From: Luteimonas sp. YGD11-2
GTDB lineage: Bacteria > Pseudomonadota > Gammaproteobacteria > Xanthomonadales > Xanthomonadaceae
NCBI RefSeq assembly: GCF_004118975.1
Contig: NZ_CP035376.1
Span: forward strand, 434,001 to 498,000
Length of the DNA: 64,000 nt
Direction of reading: 5' to 3'
This document shows positions 27,818 through 39,436 of the stretch, in pieces. Below the pieces are notes generated by a model. The model made no database searches and was not told the DNA's origin. It worked only from the letters and a program-made list of their open reading frames with translations. Each line of letters starts with the position of its first letter. Positions within the stretch are counted from its first letter, which is position 1. The position numbers were made by a program, and so were the translations under genes.

Positions 27818-29194
27818 TTACTGCTGCGAGCTGTTGATCGGCGCGGTGGGGGCGGTGGTGGGGCTCTCGGCTTCGACGGTCAGCAGGCGGTTGATGTCCT
27901 GCAGGTCGTCGATGTCCAGGGTGCCCACGGCTTGTTCCAGCAGCAGCCGGTTCTGCAGGAAGTTGTAGCGTGCCAGCGCGAACTGCTGCTCGGCCTGGAA
28001 CAGGGTCTGCTGGTTGATCAGCACGTCGACCACGGTGCGGGTGCCGACTTCAAGGCCCACCTGCGACGCGTCGTAGGCGCTGCGCGCCGACAGCACCGCC
28101 AGCCGGCGGGCCTCGACCTCGGCGACACCGGCCACCACGGTCTGGTAGGCGTTGCGGGCATTGCGCTCGAGCGCGCGGCGGGTCTGGGTCAGCTGGTCCT
28201 CGGCGATGTCGCGGCGGGCGATCGCCTCGCGCACGCCGGACTGGGTCGCGCCGCCGTTGAAGATCGGCACGGTCAGGGTCAGGCCAACGCTATGGCCCTC
28301 GTTGCGGCGGGCGCCGGTCGGGTTCTCGGGATCGCTCACGCCGGCGAGCTCGCCCCAGTACGCCTGGTTGTTGTAGCCGGCGCCCAGCGACAGCCGCGGC
28401 AGATGGCCGGAACGGGCGCCGGTGACGCCGATCTCGGCCGCACGCACCGCGTATTCGGCGGCGCGCAGCGACGGGTTCTGCGCGATCGCCGCGTTGACCC
28501 AGCTCTCGGCGTCGCCACCGGCCGGGACCTCCGGCTGGAAGTCCTCGGGCAGCGCGCGCAGGTTGCGCACCGGCGTGCCGGTGATCTCGGCCAGCGCCTG
28601 GTAGGCATCCTCCAGCGAATTGCGGCTCAGGATCACCTGGGCGCGGGCGGCGTCGTACTGCGCGCGCGCCTCGTGCACGTCGGTGATCGGCGCCAGGCCG
28701 ACTTCCAGCCGGCGGCTGGCGAAGTCGAACTGCTTCTGCAGCGCCTCTTCGGCGGCTTCGGCGGCGGCCAGGGTCTCGATCGCGACCAGCACGTTGAAGT
28801 AGGCCGCCGAGGTGCGGGTGATCAGGTTCTGGTTCGCGGCCTGCAGGTCGAAGCCGGCGGCGGTGTCGAGCTGGCGCTGCGCGCGCAGGTTGGAGATCTG
28901 GCCGAGGTCGAACACGGTCTGGTTGAGGCTGGCGCCGATGCTGCGCGAGCGCTGGTCGCCGTCGGTACCGGCCACGTAGCGACGCGAAAGATCCACGCTG
29001 CCGCCGATCTGCGGCAGCAGTTGCGCGCGTGCCTGCACCGCGCCCTCGCGCGAGATGTCGCGCTGCGACTCCGCGATCGACAGCTGCGGATCGCCGGCGC
29101 GTGCCAGTTCATAGGTCTGCACCAGGTCCTGGGCGAACGCCGAGGCGGGCAGCAGGACGAGGGACAGGGCAAGGGCAAGGGGGCGGCGCAGCAT
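27818..29194 (-). CDS. tolC: TolC-family outer membrane channel
   Basis: A 458-residue outer-membrane efflux protein. It has a clear signal peptide (cleavage after ASAFA), two outer-membrane-efflux repeats with long helices, and beta segments such as RRYVAGTDG. The motif DVHEARAQYDAARAQ near residue 180 and its counterpart VGTRTVVDVLINQQTLF near 390 are typical. TolC opens a channel for tripartite pumps; possible partners in this window are the RND pump at 32 kb and the MacAB-like system at 12-17 kb. It lies 83 bases after pcm on the same strand, an order kept in many gammaproteobacteria. Confidence 0.94.
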   Translation of the reverse strand: MLRRPLALALSLVLLPASAFAQDLVQTYELARAGDPQLSIAESQRDISREGAVQARAQLLPQIGGSVDLSRRYVAGTDGDQRSRSIGASLNQTVFDLGQISNLRAQRQLDTAAGFDLQAANQNLITRTSAAYFNVLVAIETLAAAEAAEEALQKQFDFASRRLEVGLAPITDVHEARAQYDAARAQVILSRNSLEDAYQALAEITGTPVRNLRALPEDFQPEVPAGGDAESWVNAAIAQNPSLRAAEYAVRAAEIGVTGARSGHLPRLSLGAGYNNQAYWGELAGVSDPENPTGARRNEGHSVGLTLTVPIFNGGATQSGVREAIARRDIAEDQLTQTRRALERNARNAYQTVVAGVAEVEARRLAVLSARSAYDASQVGLEVGTRTVVDVLINQQTLFQAEQQFALARYNFLQNRLLLEQAVGTLDIDDLQDINRLLTVEAESPTTAPTAPINSSQQ

Positions 29195-29277
29195 GGGAGT
29201 TCCTTGGCGTCAGTGGAGGGCCGGCGCCTTCGGGCGCCGGCGCTGCAGTCCGCGCCGGTGTGGCGCAGGCTGCTGGA

Positions 29278-29940
29278 TCAGAACTGGAATTCGGCCACCG
29301 GCTCGGTGCCGGCGAGGTAGTCCAGTTCGGTTTCGAACAACGATTCGATACGCGGCGCGTTGACGTCCTCGCCCTGGCGATGGACCAGCACGGCCTCCAT
29401 CACCGGCGCGCGGCCGCGCACGATGAACATGCGACCACCCGGACGCAGCCACTCGATGAAACGTGACGGCACCTGGTCGACGGCCGCGTTGACGCAGATC
29501 GCATCGAAGCGGCGCTCGCTGTTCCAGGCGAAGGCGTCGGCATGGATCACGTCGATGTTGGCGAGGCCGGCCTCGCGCACCCGCGCCTGCGCGGCGACGG
29601 CGAGGTCGGCATGGCGCTCGAGCGAGATGACGTCACGGCCGAGCTGGCCCAGGCAGGCGGAAACATAGCCGCTGCCGGTGCCGATCTCGAGCACGTCCTC
29701 GCCGGGCTGCAGCAGCAGTGCCTGCAGCGCACGCCCGGCGACCACCGGCTTGAGCATGCGCTCGCCGTGCGCCAGCGGAATCTCGAAGTCGGCATAGGCC
29801 ACCGACTGCCACGGCGCCGGCACGAACAGCTCGCGCGGCATCGCGGCGAGCACGTCGAGCACCCGGCGGTCGAGCACGTCCCAGGGACGGACCTGCTGTT
29901 CGACCATGGCGGCGCGGGCGGAGGCGTAATCGATCGTCAT
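29278..29940 (-). CDS. pcm: protein-L-isoaspartate O-methyltransferase
   Basis: A 220-residue SAM-dependent enzyme that repairs damaged aspartyl residues. The motif VLEIGTGSGYVSACLG (motif I) and the earlier LAHGERMLKPVVAGRALQ region match the Pcm family. The C-terminal part is shorter in conserved residues than E. coli Pcm, as in many Xanthomonadaceae homologues linked to tolC. It is cytoplasmic and probably co-transcribed with tolC. Confidence 0.9.
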   Translation of the reverse strand: MTIDYASARAAMVEQQVRPWDVLDRRVLDVLAAMPRELFVPAPWQSVAYADFEIPLAHGERMLKPVVAGRALQALLLQPGEDVLEIGTGSGYVSACLGQLGRDVISLERHADLAVAAQARVREAGLANIDVIHADAFAWNSERRFDAICVNAAVDQVPSRFIEWLRPGGRMFIVRGRAPVMEAVLVHRQGEDVNAPRIESLFETELDYLAGTEPVAEFQF

Positions 29941-30051
29941 CTCAGGGGCTCTGGAGCGCGGGGACCGCGCATTTTAGCGGTTGCGGGTGGTGGAAGGAGG
30001 ATCGCCGCGGGTGGACGGGGCACCGAGTGCCGGAAGTCACCACGACCGGCG

Positions 30052-30711
30052 TCACGGCCGGGTGCCGTATGCGCGCAGGAACATGTCGACCGCCGAGGCG
30101 ACATGTGCCTCGCACTCGTCGCGCTCGGCGTCGCCGGTCACCCCGAACACCATCCGCTGGTACAGCTCGCCACGCAGCAGCGCGAAGAACTGTTCGGCGG
30201 CGCGTGGAACGTCGTCGATGGCGAGGTCGCCGGCGGCCATCCGGCGCTCGAGCAGCGCGGTGAACTTGTCCTGCACCCGCTGCGGGCCGCTTTCCCAGAA
30301 CAGCCGCGCCATGCGCTTCTCGACCATCTGCGCCGAACACAGCAGGCGGTGGCCGGAAATCGCCTGCGGGGCGCTGATCATGGCGAAGTACGCGCGGCCC
30401 ACGGCCAGCAGGCGCTGGCGCAGCGGCACCGCGGGGTCGGGGTTGAAGGCCGAGGTCGGCAGCTGCTTCTCGCAGTAGGCGCGCACGGCTTCGGCGAACA
30501 ACGCATCCTTGTCGCCGAAGTGGCTGTAGACGGTGAGCTTGGACACGCCGGCGTCGGCGGCGATCTGGTCCATGCTGGTGCCTTCATAGCCGTGCTCCAC
30601 GAACAGCGATTCGGCGGCGTGGAGGATCGCCGCGCGCTTGTTCATGTCCTTGGGGCGGCCGGGGCTGGCGGGGGTCTTCACCGCCGGCGGGCTGGAAGCG
30701 GATTGGGGCAT
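30052..30711 (-). CDS. TetR-family repressor of the adjacent RND pump
   Basis: A 219-residue regulator. The TetR helix-turn-helix lies at about 22-68 (ILHAAESLFVEHGYEGTSM and DAGVSKLTVYSHFGDKDALF). A C-terminal AefR-like ligand domain follows. The first 20 residues are a flexible S/P/A tail. It is divergent from the adaptor gene, with a 32-bp inverted repeat between the two starts, so it likely represses both itself and the pump. The ligand is unknown. Confidence 0.92.
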   Translation of the reverse strand: MPQSASSPPAVKTPASPGRPKDMNKRAAILHAAESLFVEHGYEGTSMDQIAADAGVSKLTVYSHFGDKDALFAEAVRAYCEKQLPTSAFNPDPAVPLRQRLLAVGRAYFAMISAPQAISGHRLLCSAQMVEKRMARLFWESGPQRVQDKFTALLERRMAAGDLAIDDVPRAAEQFFALLRGELYQRMVFGVTGDAERDECEAHVASAVDMFLRAYGTRP

Positions 30712-30714
30712 CGG

Positions 30715-30746
30715 ATAAATACTAGACCAATCGGTTCGGTATTTAT
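30715..30746. promoter_or_regulatory. inverted repeat, likely TetR operator over divergent promoters
   Basis: Perfect 8-bp arms ATAAATAC (30715-30722) and GTATTTAT (30739-30746) enclose a 16-base centre that contains the partial palindrome GACCAATCGGTTC. The centre resembles TAGACC...GGTCTA-type TetR sites. The region is strikingly AT-rich for this genome. TATACT at 30744-30749 could be the -10 box of the adaptor gene, so a bound repressor would block it. It starts three bases before the tetR start codon. Confidence 0.7.
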
Positions 30747-30780
30747 ACTCTACGCGCCAGTTCATTAATGGCGGCGGCCG

Positions 30781-31896
30781 ATGGGTTCGCGATACCTGCG
30801 GTGTTCGATGGTGCTGGTGCTGGTGCTGTCCGGATGCCGGTCCGAAGTGCCGCCGGAGCCGCCGCGCCCGGTGCTGGTGGATACCGCACCGGCGCAGGCC
30901 GGCGCTGGGGCCCTGGCACTCGCCGGCGAGATCCGTGCGCGCGAGGAAGCGGCATTGTCGTTCCGCGTCGGTGGCCAGCTGGTGCGGCGGCTGGTCGATG
31001 CCGGTGACCGCGTGCACGCCGGCCAGGTGCTGGCCGAACTCGATCCCGCGGACCTCGCCCAGCAGGCCCGGGCGACGCGTGCGCAGGCCGCCGCGGCGGA
31101 AGCCGAACTCGCGCGTGCGCGCTCCGAACATGCGCGCTACCAGGCGCTGGCGGCCGGGCAGCTGGTCAGCCGCTCCGCGCTGGAGGCGCAGGCCACCGCC
31201 CTGCGTGCCGCGGAGGAACAGGCGCGTGCCGCCCGGGCGCAGGCGGCGGTGGCGGGCAACCAGTCCGGCTATGCGCAGCTGCGGGCGCCCGCCGATGGGG
31301 TGATCGCCACGCGCGAGGCCGAGGCCGGGCAGGTGGTGGCCGCCGGTCAGACCATCTACCGTTTCGCCGGCGACGGTGCACGCGAAGTCGCGATCGCGCT
31401 GCCCGAGGCACGCGCCAGTGCATTCGTCATCGGCCAGCCGGTCGAAGTGGAGTTGTGGGCGCGACCCGGTGTGCGGATGGCCGGCCGCATCCGCGAGATC
31501 TCGCCGGCGGCCGATCCGCAGTCGCGCACCTATGCCGCGCGGGTCGAGCTGGACGCCTCCGCGGGCGAGGTGTCGCTGGGCCAGAGCGCGCGGGTGCATC
31601 TGGCCGCGGGCGACGCGGGCCACCGCAGCGTGCCGCTTTCGGCGGTGCAGCGGGGCGAGGACGGCAGCCCGCGGGTGTGGATCGCTGCGGATGGCGTTGC
31701 GCGACCGGTCGCGGTGACCCTCGGCGGGTACGGCGAATCGCGCGTGGCGGTGTTGTCCGGCCTGCCCGACGACGCGCTGGTGATCGCCGCCGGTGGTCAT
31801 CTGCTGCGCGACGGCCAGCCCGTCGTCCCAGTGGATCGCGACAACGCCCCCGTGGAACCGGTCCAGCCGAAGCCAGCGACGGACGCCGCGCCGTGA
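30781..31896 (+). CDS. RND efflux periplasmic adaptor lipoprotein
   Basis: A 371-residue membrane-fusion protein with a lipoprotein signal ending in LSGC at residue about 20. It has the lipoyl motif halves (GGQLVRRLVDAGDRVHAGQVLAELD and the APADGVI segment), a helical hairpin at about 95-165, and beta-barrel and membrane-proximal domains after it. It bridges the RND pump encoded 190 bases downstream to an outer-membrane channel. No channel gene is in the operon; the nearby tolC is the obvious candidate. Confidence 0.93.
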   Translation: MGSRYLRCSMVLVLVLSGCRSEVPPEPPRPVLVDTAPAQAGAGALALAGEIRAREEAALSFRVGGQLVRRLVDAGDRVHAGQVLAELDPADLAQQARATRAQAAAAEAELARARSEHARYQALAAGQLVSRSALEAQATALRAAEEQARAARAQAAVAGNQSGYAQLRAPADGVIATREAEAGQVVAAGQTIYRFAGDGAREVAIALPEARASAFVIGQPVEVELWARPGVRMAGRIREISPAADPQSRTYAARVELDASAGEVSLGQSARVHLAAGDAGHRSVPLSAVQRGEDGSPRVWIAADGVARPVAVTLGGYGESRVAVLSGLPDDALVIAAGGHLLRDGQPVVPVDRDNAPVEPVQPKPATDAAP

Positions 31897-31910
31897 CCCC
31901 ACCCACACCA

Positions 31911-31972
31911 CTCCCGCATGGCACGACCGCTGCTCTCCCGCCCGCGGGGGAGGGCATGGGGTGGGGGCACCG
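31911..31972 (-). repeat. dispersed palindromic repeat, copy B (inverted)
   Basis: Read on the minus strand it shows CACCCCATGCCCTCCCCCGC, then GCGGGAGAGCAGCGG, and ends in GTGCCATGCGGGAG. This matches the core and right flank of copies D and E. It fills most of the gap between adaptor and pump genes of one operon, so it may lower expression of the pump relative to the adaptor. Confidence 0.7.
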
Positions 31973-32084
31973 TGGCTCCGTCCGCGATTGCGCGCACTCC
32001 GCTGTCTCCCGTTGCCACGCATTGATGGGGTGGTGGACGCGATGACTCCTTCTCCCACCTGCCAGTGACGGGCCGGGCATCCCG

Positions 32085-35000
32085 ATGAGCCGTTTCAACC
32101 TTTCCGAATGGGCGCTGGCCAACCGCGGGCTGGTGCTCTACGCGATGCTGGTCGTGGCCATCGTCGGCGCGTGGTCGTACATGCGCCTGGGCCAGTCCGA
32201 GGATCCGCCGTTCACCTTCAAGGCGATGGTGATCCGCACGGCGTGGCCGGGCGCGACCGCGGAGGAGGTCGCGCGGCAGGTCACCGAGCGCATCGAGAAG
32301 AAGCTGATGGAGACCGGCGACTACGAGTTCATCCGCTCGTACTCGCGGCCGGGCGAATCGCAGATCGTGTTCATGGCGCGCGACTCGATGCGTTCGCAGG
32401 AGATTCCCGCGCTCTGGTACCAGGTGCGCAAGAAGGTCGGCGACATCCGCGCGACGCTACCGGCCGATGTCATCGGCCCGTTCTTCAACGACGAGTTCGG
32501 CGACACCTTCGGCAACATCTATGCGCTGACCGGTGCCGGCTTCGACTACGCGGTGCTCAAGGACTATGCCGACCGGCTGCAGCTGCAACTGCAGCGCGTG
32601 CCCGACGTCGGCAAGGTCGAACTCATCGGCCTCCAGGACGAGAAGATCTGGATCGAGATCAGCAATACCCGGCTGGCGACGCTGGGCATTCCGCTGGCCG
32701 CGGTGCAGGACGCACTGGCGCAGCAGAACGCGGTGGCGCCCGCCGGCTTCTACGAGACCGGCAGCGAACGCGTGCAGCTGCGCGTGGATGGCGCCTTCGA
32801 TTCGGTGGACGCGATCCGCGCATTCCCGATCCGCGCCGGCGACCGCACCATCCGCCTCGACGACGTGGCCACGGTGCGCCGCGGCTTTGCCGATCCGGCG
32901 GCGCCGCGGATGCGCTTCATGGGCGAGGACGCGATCGGCATCGCGGTGTCGATGCACGACGGCGGCGACATCCTGCGCCTCGGGCGCACGCTGGAAACGG
33001 AGTTCGCCCGGCTCGAACAGACGCTGCCGGCCGGCATGCAGCTCAGGCGCGTGGCCGACCAGCCGCAGGCGGTACGCGATTCGGTCGGCGAGTTCGTCAA
33101 GGTGCTCGCCGAGGCGGTGGTCATCGTGCTGCTGGTGAGCTTCGTGTCGCTCGGGTTCCGCACCGGGCTGGTGGTCGCGGTCTCGATCCCGCTGGTGCTG
33201 GCGATGACCTTCGCGGTGATGCACTACTTCGGCATCGGCCTGCACAAGATCTCGCTGGGCGCGCTGGTGCTGGCGCTGGGGCTGATGGTCGACGACGCGA
33301 TCATCGCGGTGGAGATGATGGCCATCAGGATGGAACAGGGCTACAGCCGGTTGAAGGCCGCCGCGTTCGCGTGGACGAGCACCGCGTTCCCGATGCTCAC
33401 CGGTACCCTGGTCACCGCTGCAGGCTTCCTGCCGATCGCCACGGCTGCATCGAGTACGGGCGAATACACCCGCTCGCTGTTCCAGGTGGTGACCATCGCG
33501 CTGGTGGTGTCGTGGATCGCGGCCGTGCTGTTCATCCCGTATCTCGGCGAGAAGATGCTGCCCGACCTCGCCAATCCGCAGCCGCCGAAGCCGGGCTCGC
33601 TGGCCGCGCGCGTGCGCGCCTGGCGCGAGCGCGCGGCGGACCGCCATCCGGCGTTCGCGGACATGCTGGCGCCGAAGCCGGTTGGCGCGCACGACCATGA
33701 CCCCTACCAGCGCCCGTTCTACCGCCGCTTCCGGCGCTGGCTGGAGTGGTCGCTCAGCCACCGCTGGCTGGTGATCGGTGCGACCGCGGGCATGCTGGTC
33801 GCATCCATCCTGCTGTTCCGCTTCGTGCCGCAGCAGTTCTTCCCGGATTCCACCCGCCTGGAGCTGATGGTGGACCTGGAACTCGCCGAGGGCAGTTCGC
33901 TGCGTGCCACCCAGGCCCAGGCCGAGCGGCTGGAAGCGATGCTGGAAGGCCGACCCGGCATCGCCAACTACGTGGCCTATGTCGGCACCGGTTCACCGCG
34001 TTTCTACCTGCCGCTCGACCAGCAGCTGCCGCAGGCCAACTTCGCCCAGTTCGTGGTGATGACCACCGACCCGGATGCGCGCGAACAGGTGCGCAGCTGG
34101 CTGATCGACGACATCGCGCCGCGCTTCCCGGAACTGCAACTGCGCGTCACCCGGCTGGAAACCGGCCCGCCGGTGGGCTATCCGGTGCAGCTGCGCGTCT
34201 CGGGCGAGCACGTCGAACGCGTACGTGCGATCGCGCGGGAGGTGGCCGAGCGCGTGCGTGCCAATCCGCACACCACCAACGTCAACCTCGACTGGGACGA
34301 GCCCAGCAAGGTGGTGCGGCTGGTGATCGACCAGGACCGCGCCCGCGCGCTGGGCGTGAGCTCGCAGCAGGTCGCGCACTTCCTTTCCGGTTCGCTGTCG
34401 GGCCTGCGGGTGAGCGTGTATCGCGAAGGCAACGAGCTGGTCGAGATGCTGATGCGCGGCAGCGGCGACGAACGCGCCGACCTCGACATGCTGGGCAGCC
34501 TGGCGGTGCCGACACCGTCGGGACAGCCGGTGCCGGTGTCGCAGATCGCCACGCTCGAATACGGCTTCGAGGACGGCATCATCTGGCATCGCGATCGCCT
34601 GCCCACGGTCACCGTGCGCGCCGACATCCGCGATGCGACCACGCCACCGACGGTGGTCGCGCAGATCCTGCCGACCCTCGACGGCATCCGCGCGGAGCTG
34701 CCGCAGGGCTATCTGCTCGAGACCGGCGGCACACTGGAGGATTCCGAGCGCGGGCAGGAATCGATCAAGGCCGGCCTGCCGCTGTTCCTGTTCGTCGTGG
34801 TCACGTTGCTGATGATCCAGCTGCGCAGCCTGTCGCGCAGCCTGCTGGTGCTGCTGACCGCACCGCTGGGCCTCATCGGCGTCACCCTGTTCCTGCTGCT
34901 GTTCCGGGTGCCGTTCGGCTTCGTGGCGATGCTCGGAACGATCGCGCTGGCCGGCATGATCATGCGCAATTCGATCATCCTGGTGGACCAGATCGAGCAG

Positions 35001-35246
35001 GACATCGCCGCCGGCCACGAGCGCTGGGACGCGATCATCGATGCGACGGTGCGCCGCTTCCGCCCGATCGTTCTGACCGCGGCGGCCGCGATCCTTGCAA
35101 TGATCCCGCTGTCGCGCAGCGTGTTCTTCGGGCCGATGGCGGTGGCGATCATGGGCGGCCTCACCGTGGCCACGGTGCTGACACTGATCTTCCTGCCGGC
35201 GCTGTACGCCGCGTGGTTCCGGGTGCCGGTGCCGGAGCGGCGTTGA
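32085..35246 (+). CDS. RND multidrug efflux pump, inner membrane transporter
   Basis: A 1053-residue AcrB/TriC-class pump with twelve predicted helices, two large periplasmic loops and the usual duplicated layout. The opening LSEWALANRGLVLYAMLVV and QSEDPPFTFK belong to the TriC/VexF/MdtC-like branch rather than AcrB. The proton-relay aspartates lie in ALGLMVDDAI near residue 400. It would use the proton gradient to export drugs or toxic compounds through a tripartite channel. It is the last gene of the TetR-controlled unit and is convergent with thrB. Confidence 0.94.
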   Translation: MSRFNLSEWALANRGLVLYAMLVVAIVGAWSYMRLGQSEDPPFTFKAMVIRTAWPGATAEEVARQVTERIEKKLMETGDYEFIRSYSRPGESQIVFMARDSMRSQEIPALWYQVRKKVGDIRATLPADVIGPFFNDEFGDTFGNIYALTGAGFDYAVLKDYADRLQLQLQRVPDVGKVELIGLQDEKIWIEISNTRLATLGIPLAAVQDALAQQNAVAPAGFYETGSERVQLRVDGAFDSVDAIRAFPIRAGDRTIRLDDVATVRRGFADPAAPRMRFMGEDAIGIAVSMHDGGDILRLGRTLETEFARLEQTLPAGMQLRRVADQPQAVRDSVGEFVKVLAEAVVIVLLVSFVSLGFRTGLVVAVSIPLVLAMTFAVMHYFGIGLHKISLGALVLALGLMVDDAIIAVEMMAIRMEQGYSRLKAAAFAWTSTAFPMLTGTLVTAAGFLPIATAASSTGEYTRSLFQVVTIALVVSWIAAVLFIPYLGEKMLPDLANPQPPKPGSLAARVRAWRERAADRHPAFADMLAPKPVGAHDHDPYQRPFYRRFRRWLEWSLSHRWLVIGATAGMLVASILLFRFVPQQFFPDSTRLELMVDLELAEGSSLRATQAQAERLEAMLEGRPGIANYVAYVGTGSPRFYLPLDQQLPQANFAQFVVMTTDPDAREQVRSWLIDDIAPRFPELQLRVTRLETGPPVGYPVQLRVSGEHVERVRAIAREVAERVRANPHTTNVNLDWDEPSKVVRLVIDQDRARALGVSSQQVAHFLSGSLSGLRVSVYREGNELVEMLMRGSGDERADLDMLGSLAVPTPSGQPVPVSQIATLEYGFEDGIIWHRDRLPTVTVRADIRDATTPPTVVAQILPTLDGIRAELPQGYLLETGGTLEDSERGQESIKAGLPLFLFVVVTLLMIQLRSLSRSLLVLLTAPLGLIGVTLFLLLFRVPFGFVAMLGTIALAGMIMRNSIILVDQIEQDIAAGHERWDAIIDATVRRFRPIVLTAAAAILAMIPLSRSVFFGPMAVAIMGGLTVATVLTLIFLPALYAAWFRVPVPERR

Positions 35247-35351
35247 TACCGGCGACACGATGGTCGCGTCGCCCGCACAAGGCCTGAACCGTCATCCGGA
35301 GCCGCCGGATATGGCGCCGGCCACGGCTCCCACACACCCACGTGCTGCCTG

Positions 35352-36317
35352 CTAACCCCCGGTCCAGCTGCGGACCAGTTCCGCGCGTGGCCCGTTGACC
35401 GGCCCGACCCAGCCTTGGCTGTCGAGGCCGGCGTCGGCGAACGCGCCTCGCATCGCCTGCAGCGCGCGTGCCGCGTGGTCGCGGGTCGCGAACCAGCCGA
35501 ACACGCTCGGGCCGGCACCGGACAGGCTGGCGCCCAGCGCGCCGTGATCCATCGCCGCGGCCTTGACCGCGGCGAAACCGGGCACCAGCGGCGCACGTCG
35601 CGGCTCGACCAGGATGTCCTGCAGGCCGGCGGCGATCAGCTCATGGTCGCCCCGTGCCAGTCCGGTCAGGAACAGCGCCAGGTGTGTGCCATGCCGGACC
35701 ACCTGGGCAAGTGGGTAGGGCTGGGCGAGCACCGCGCGCGCGTGGCGCGTCTCCAGCACGAAATGCGGATGCACGACCGCGCACCACAGCTCGGGTGCGT
35801 CCAGCCGCAGCAGGCGGTCGGGGGTGGCCAGCGCGATGCCGCCGGTCAGCATCGGGCCGACGTTGTCGCCCTGCACGCTGTCGGTGGCGACCGCCTCGCC
35901 GGCGAGCGCATGCGGGTAGAGCGCCATGCGCGGCAGCGGTGCCTGCAGCAGCGCGTTGCCGGCAACCACGGCGGCAACCGCGGAGGCGGCGGAACCACCC
36001 AGCCCGGAACCGAGCGCGATCCCCTTGTGCAGCTCCAGTTCGAAACCATGCGCGGCGCCGGTCGCCTCCAGCAACGACAGCAGCGCGCGGCCCGCGGTAT
36101 TGCGTGTGGCGTCCAGCGGCAGCGTGGACGCGCCATGGGCATCGCCATGGACCCCGGTGATGTGCACGCCCGGTGCCGGCACGCGCTGCACGATGGCGCG
36201 GTCGCCGGGGCCGTGGATGGTGTGGCCGAGCAGGTCGAAGCCGACGCCGATATTGCCGACGCCACCAGGCGAAAAGGCTTCGGCGTGCGTGGGTGCATGG
36301 GATGCGCTGGATGTCAT
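35352..36317 (-). CDS. thrB: homoserine kinase (GHMP family)
   Basis: A 321-residue GHMP kinase that phosphorylates homoserine in threonine synthesis. The opening EAFSPGGVGNIGVGFDLLGHTI and the ATP loop LGSGLGGSAASAVAAVVAGN match ThrB. The third GHMP motif is ASLSGAGPSVFGWF near residue 275. It is a little longer than E. coli ThrB (310). It stands alone, divergent from the thiC riboswitch unit, with no thrA or thrC neighbour in view. Confidence 0.9.
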   Translation of the reverse strand: MTSSASHAPTHAEAFSPGGVGNIGVGFDLLGHTIHGPGDRAIVQRVPAPGVHITGVHGDAHGASTLPLDATRNTAGRALLSLLEATGAAHGFELELHKGIALGSGLGGSAASAVAAVVAGNALLQAPLPRMALYPHALAGEAVATDSVQGDNVGPMLTGGIALATPDRLLRLDAPELWCAVVHPHFVLETRHARAVLAQPYPLAQVVRHGTHLALFLTGLARGDHELIAAGLQDILVEPRRAPLVPGFAAVKAAAMDHGALGASLSGAGPSVFGWFATRDHAARALQAMRGAFADAGLDSQGWVGPVNGPRAELVRSWTGG

Positions 36318-36530
36318 GCGCACATTCTGAAGGTCACGGGGCGGGTCCGCAGCAGGACTGGCTCGGCGCGTGATACCACTGCGCAATCCGCAGGACCGCC
36401 GGCGCCAGCGCGACGGCCGTCGTGGTGTGATCCGTTCGGCGTCCCGGTTGCACACCGCGTTGCGGAAGGAGCGCCCTCGCATCCGTCCTGCGTGCTGGCC
36501 TTTGCGCGGTCGCCATGCTCCAATCGCCGC

Positions 36531-38575
<2,045 letters not shown>

Positions 38576-38691
38576 CGGCAAACCGGCGCTGAACGTCGCA
38601 TGCCGCCGTCGCATGCAGTCGACGGCGGCACCGGTACGGTCATGCCACGGAGCGGCGTGGCCGCCCTGCCAGTCACCGAGGAGAACCTGCC

Positions 38692-39291
38692 ATGCGTACC
38701 TCCCGTCGTCTCGCCGCCTGGCTCTTCGGCCTGTGCGCGCTCGCCCTGCTCGCCGGTTGCGCGACCGGCCCACGCGTCAGCACCGAAGCCGATCCGCGCG
38801 CCGACTTCTCGCAGTACCGGACGTGGGCCTTCTACACGCCGCTCGCGCTCGAAAGCCATGGCTATGAAACCGCGACCAGCGAAGTCGCGAAGGCGGCGAT
38901 CCGGGCGCAGATGGAAAGCCGCGGCTACCGGTACCAGCCGCAGGACCCGGACATCTGGGTCAACGTCAACGCCTACCTGCAGCGTCGCACCGACGTCTCG
39001 ACCACGCCCACCGTGGACTACGCCTACTACTACAGCTATCGCGGCCGCGGCTACGTCGCGGTGCCGTACTGGAACGAGCGTACCCACGTGCACCGCTATA
39101 CCGAGGGCACGATGAACGTGGACATCGTCGATCGCCGGCAGAACCGTCTGGTCTGGGAGGGGATTGCGGTGGGTCGGGTCGGCCGGAACACGCCGGCCGA
39201 GCGCGACGCCCGGATCAACGCGACGCTTGCGGAGATCTTCGCGCGCTATCCGCATCGTGCGGGCATGGGTGCATCGTCTCTGCCGCAGTGA
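38692..39291 (+). CDS. DUF4136 lipoprotein
   Basis: A 199-residue lipoprotein with lipobox LAGC at residues about 20-23. The mature part has the DUF4136 pattern: DFSQYRTWAFY near residue 42, then IRAQMESRGYRYQ, a Y-rich loop, and a final MNVDIVDRRQNRLVWEG and NATLAEIFARYP. The family is widespread in proteobacterial envelopes and its function is unknown. It lies about 115 bases after thiC with its own ribosome site and may be expressed independently. Confidence 0.88.
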   Translation: MRTSRRLAAWLFGLCALALLAGCATGPRVSTEADPRADFSQYRTWAFYTPLALESHGYETATSEVAKAAIRAQMESRGYRYQPQDPDIWVNVNAYLQRRTDVSTTPTVDYAYYYSYRGRGYVAVPYWNERTHVHRYTEGTMNVDIVDRRQNRLVWEGIAVGRVGRNTPAERDARINATLAEIFARYPHRAGMGASSLPQ

Positions 39292-39436
39292 CCTGGGTGG
39301 TGCGGCGGGTGTGCAGGTGAGGGCATAGCGGCTCACCGAACGCAAGTGTTGAATGTGCAGGATCGGTCCATTGACTTGCCAGCGTTCAGTCGCGCGGCGC
39401 GATCATCGCGGACCCCCGGAACAAGATTGAACGCAG

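Noticed and set aside
35294..35310. ATCCGG-AGCCG-CCGGAT hairpin between the RND pump and thrB
   Set aside because: Only a 6-bp stem without T-run; too weak to call a terminator.
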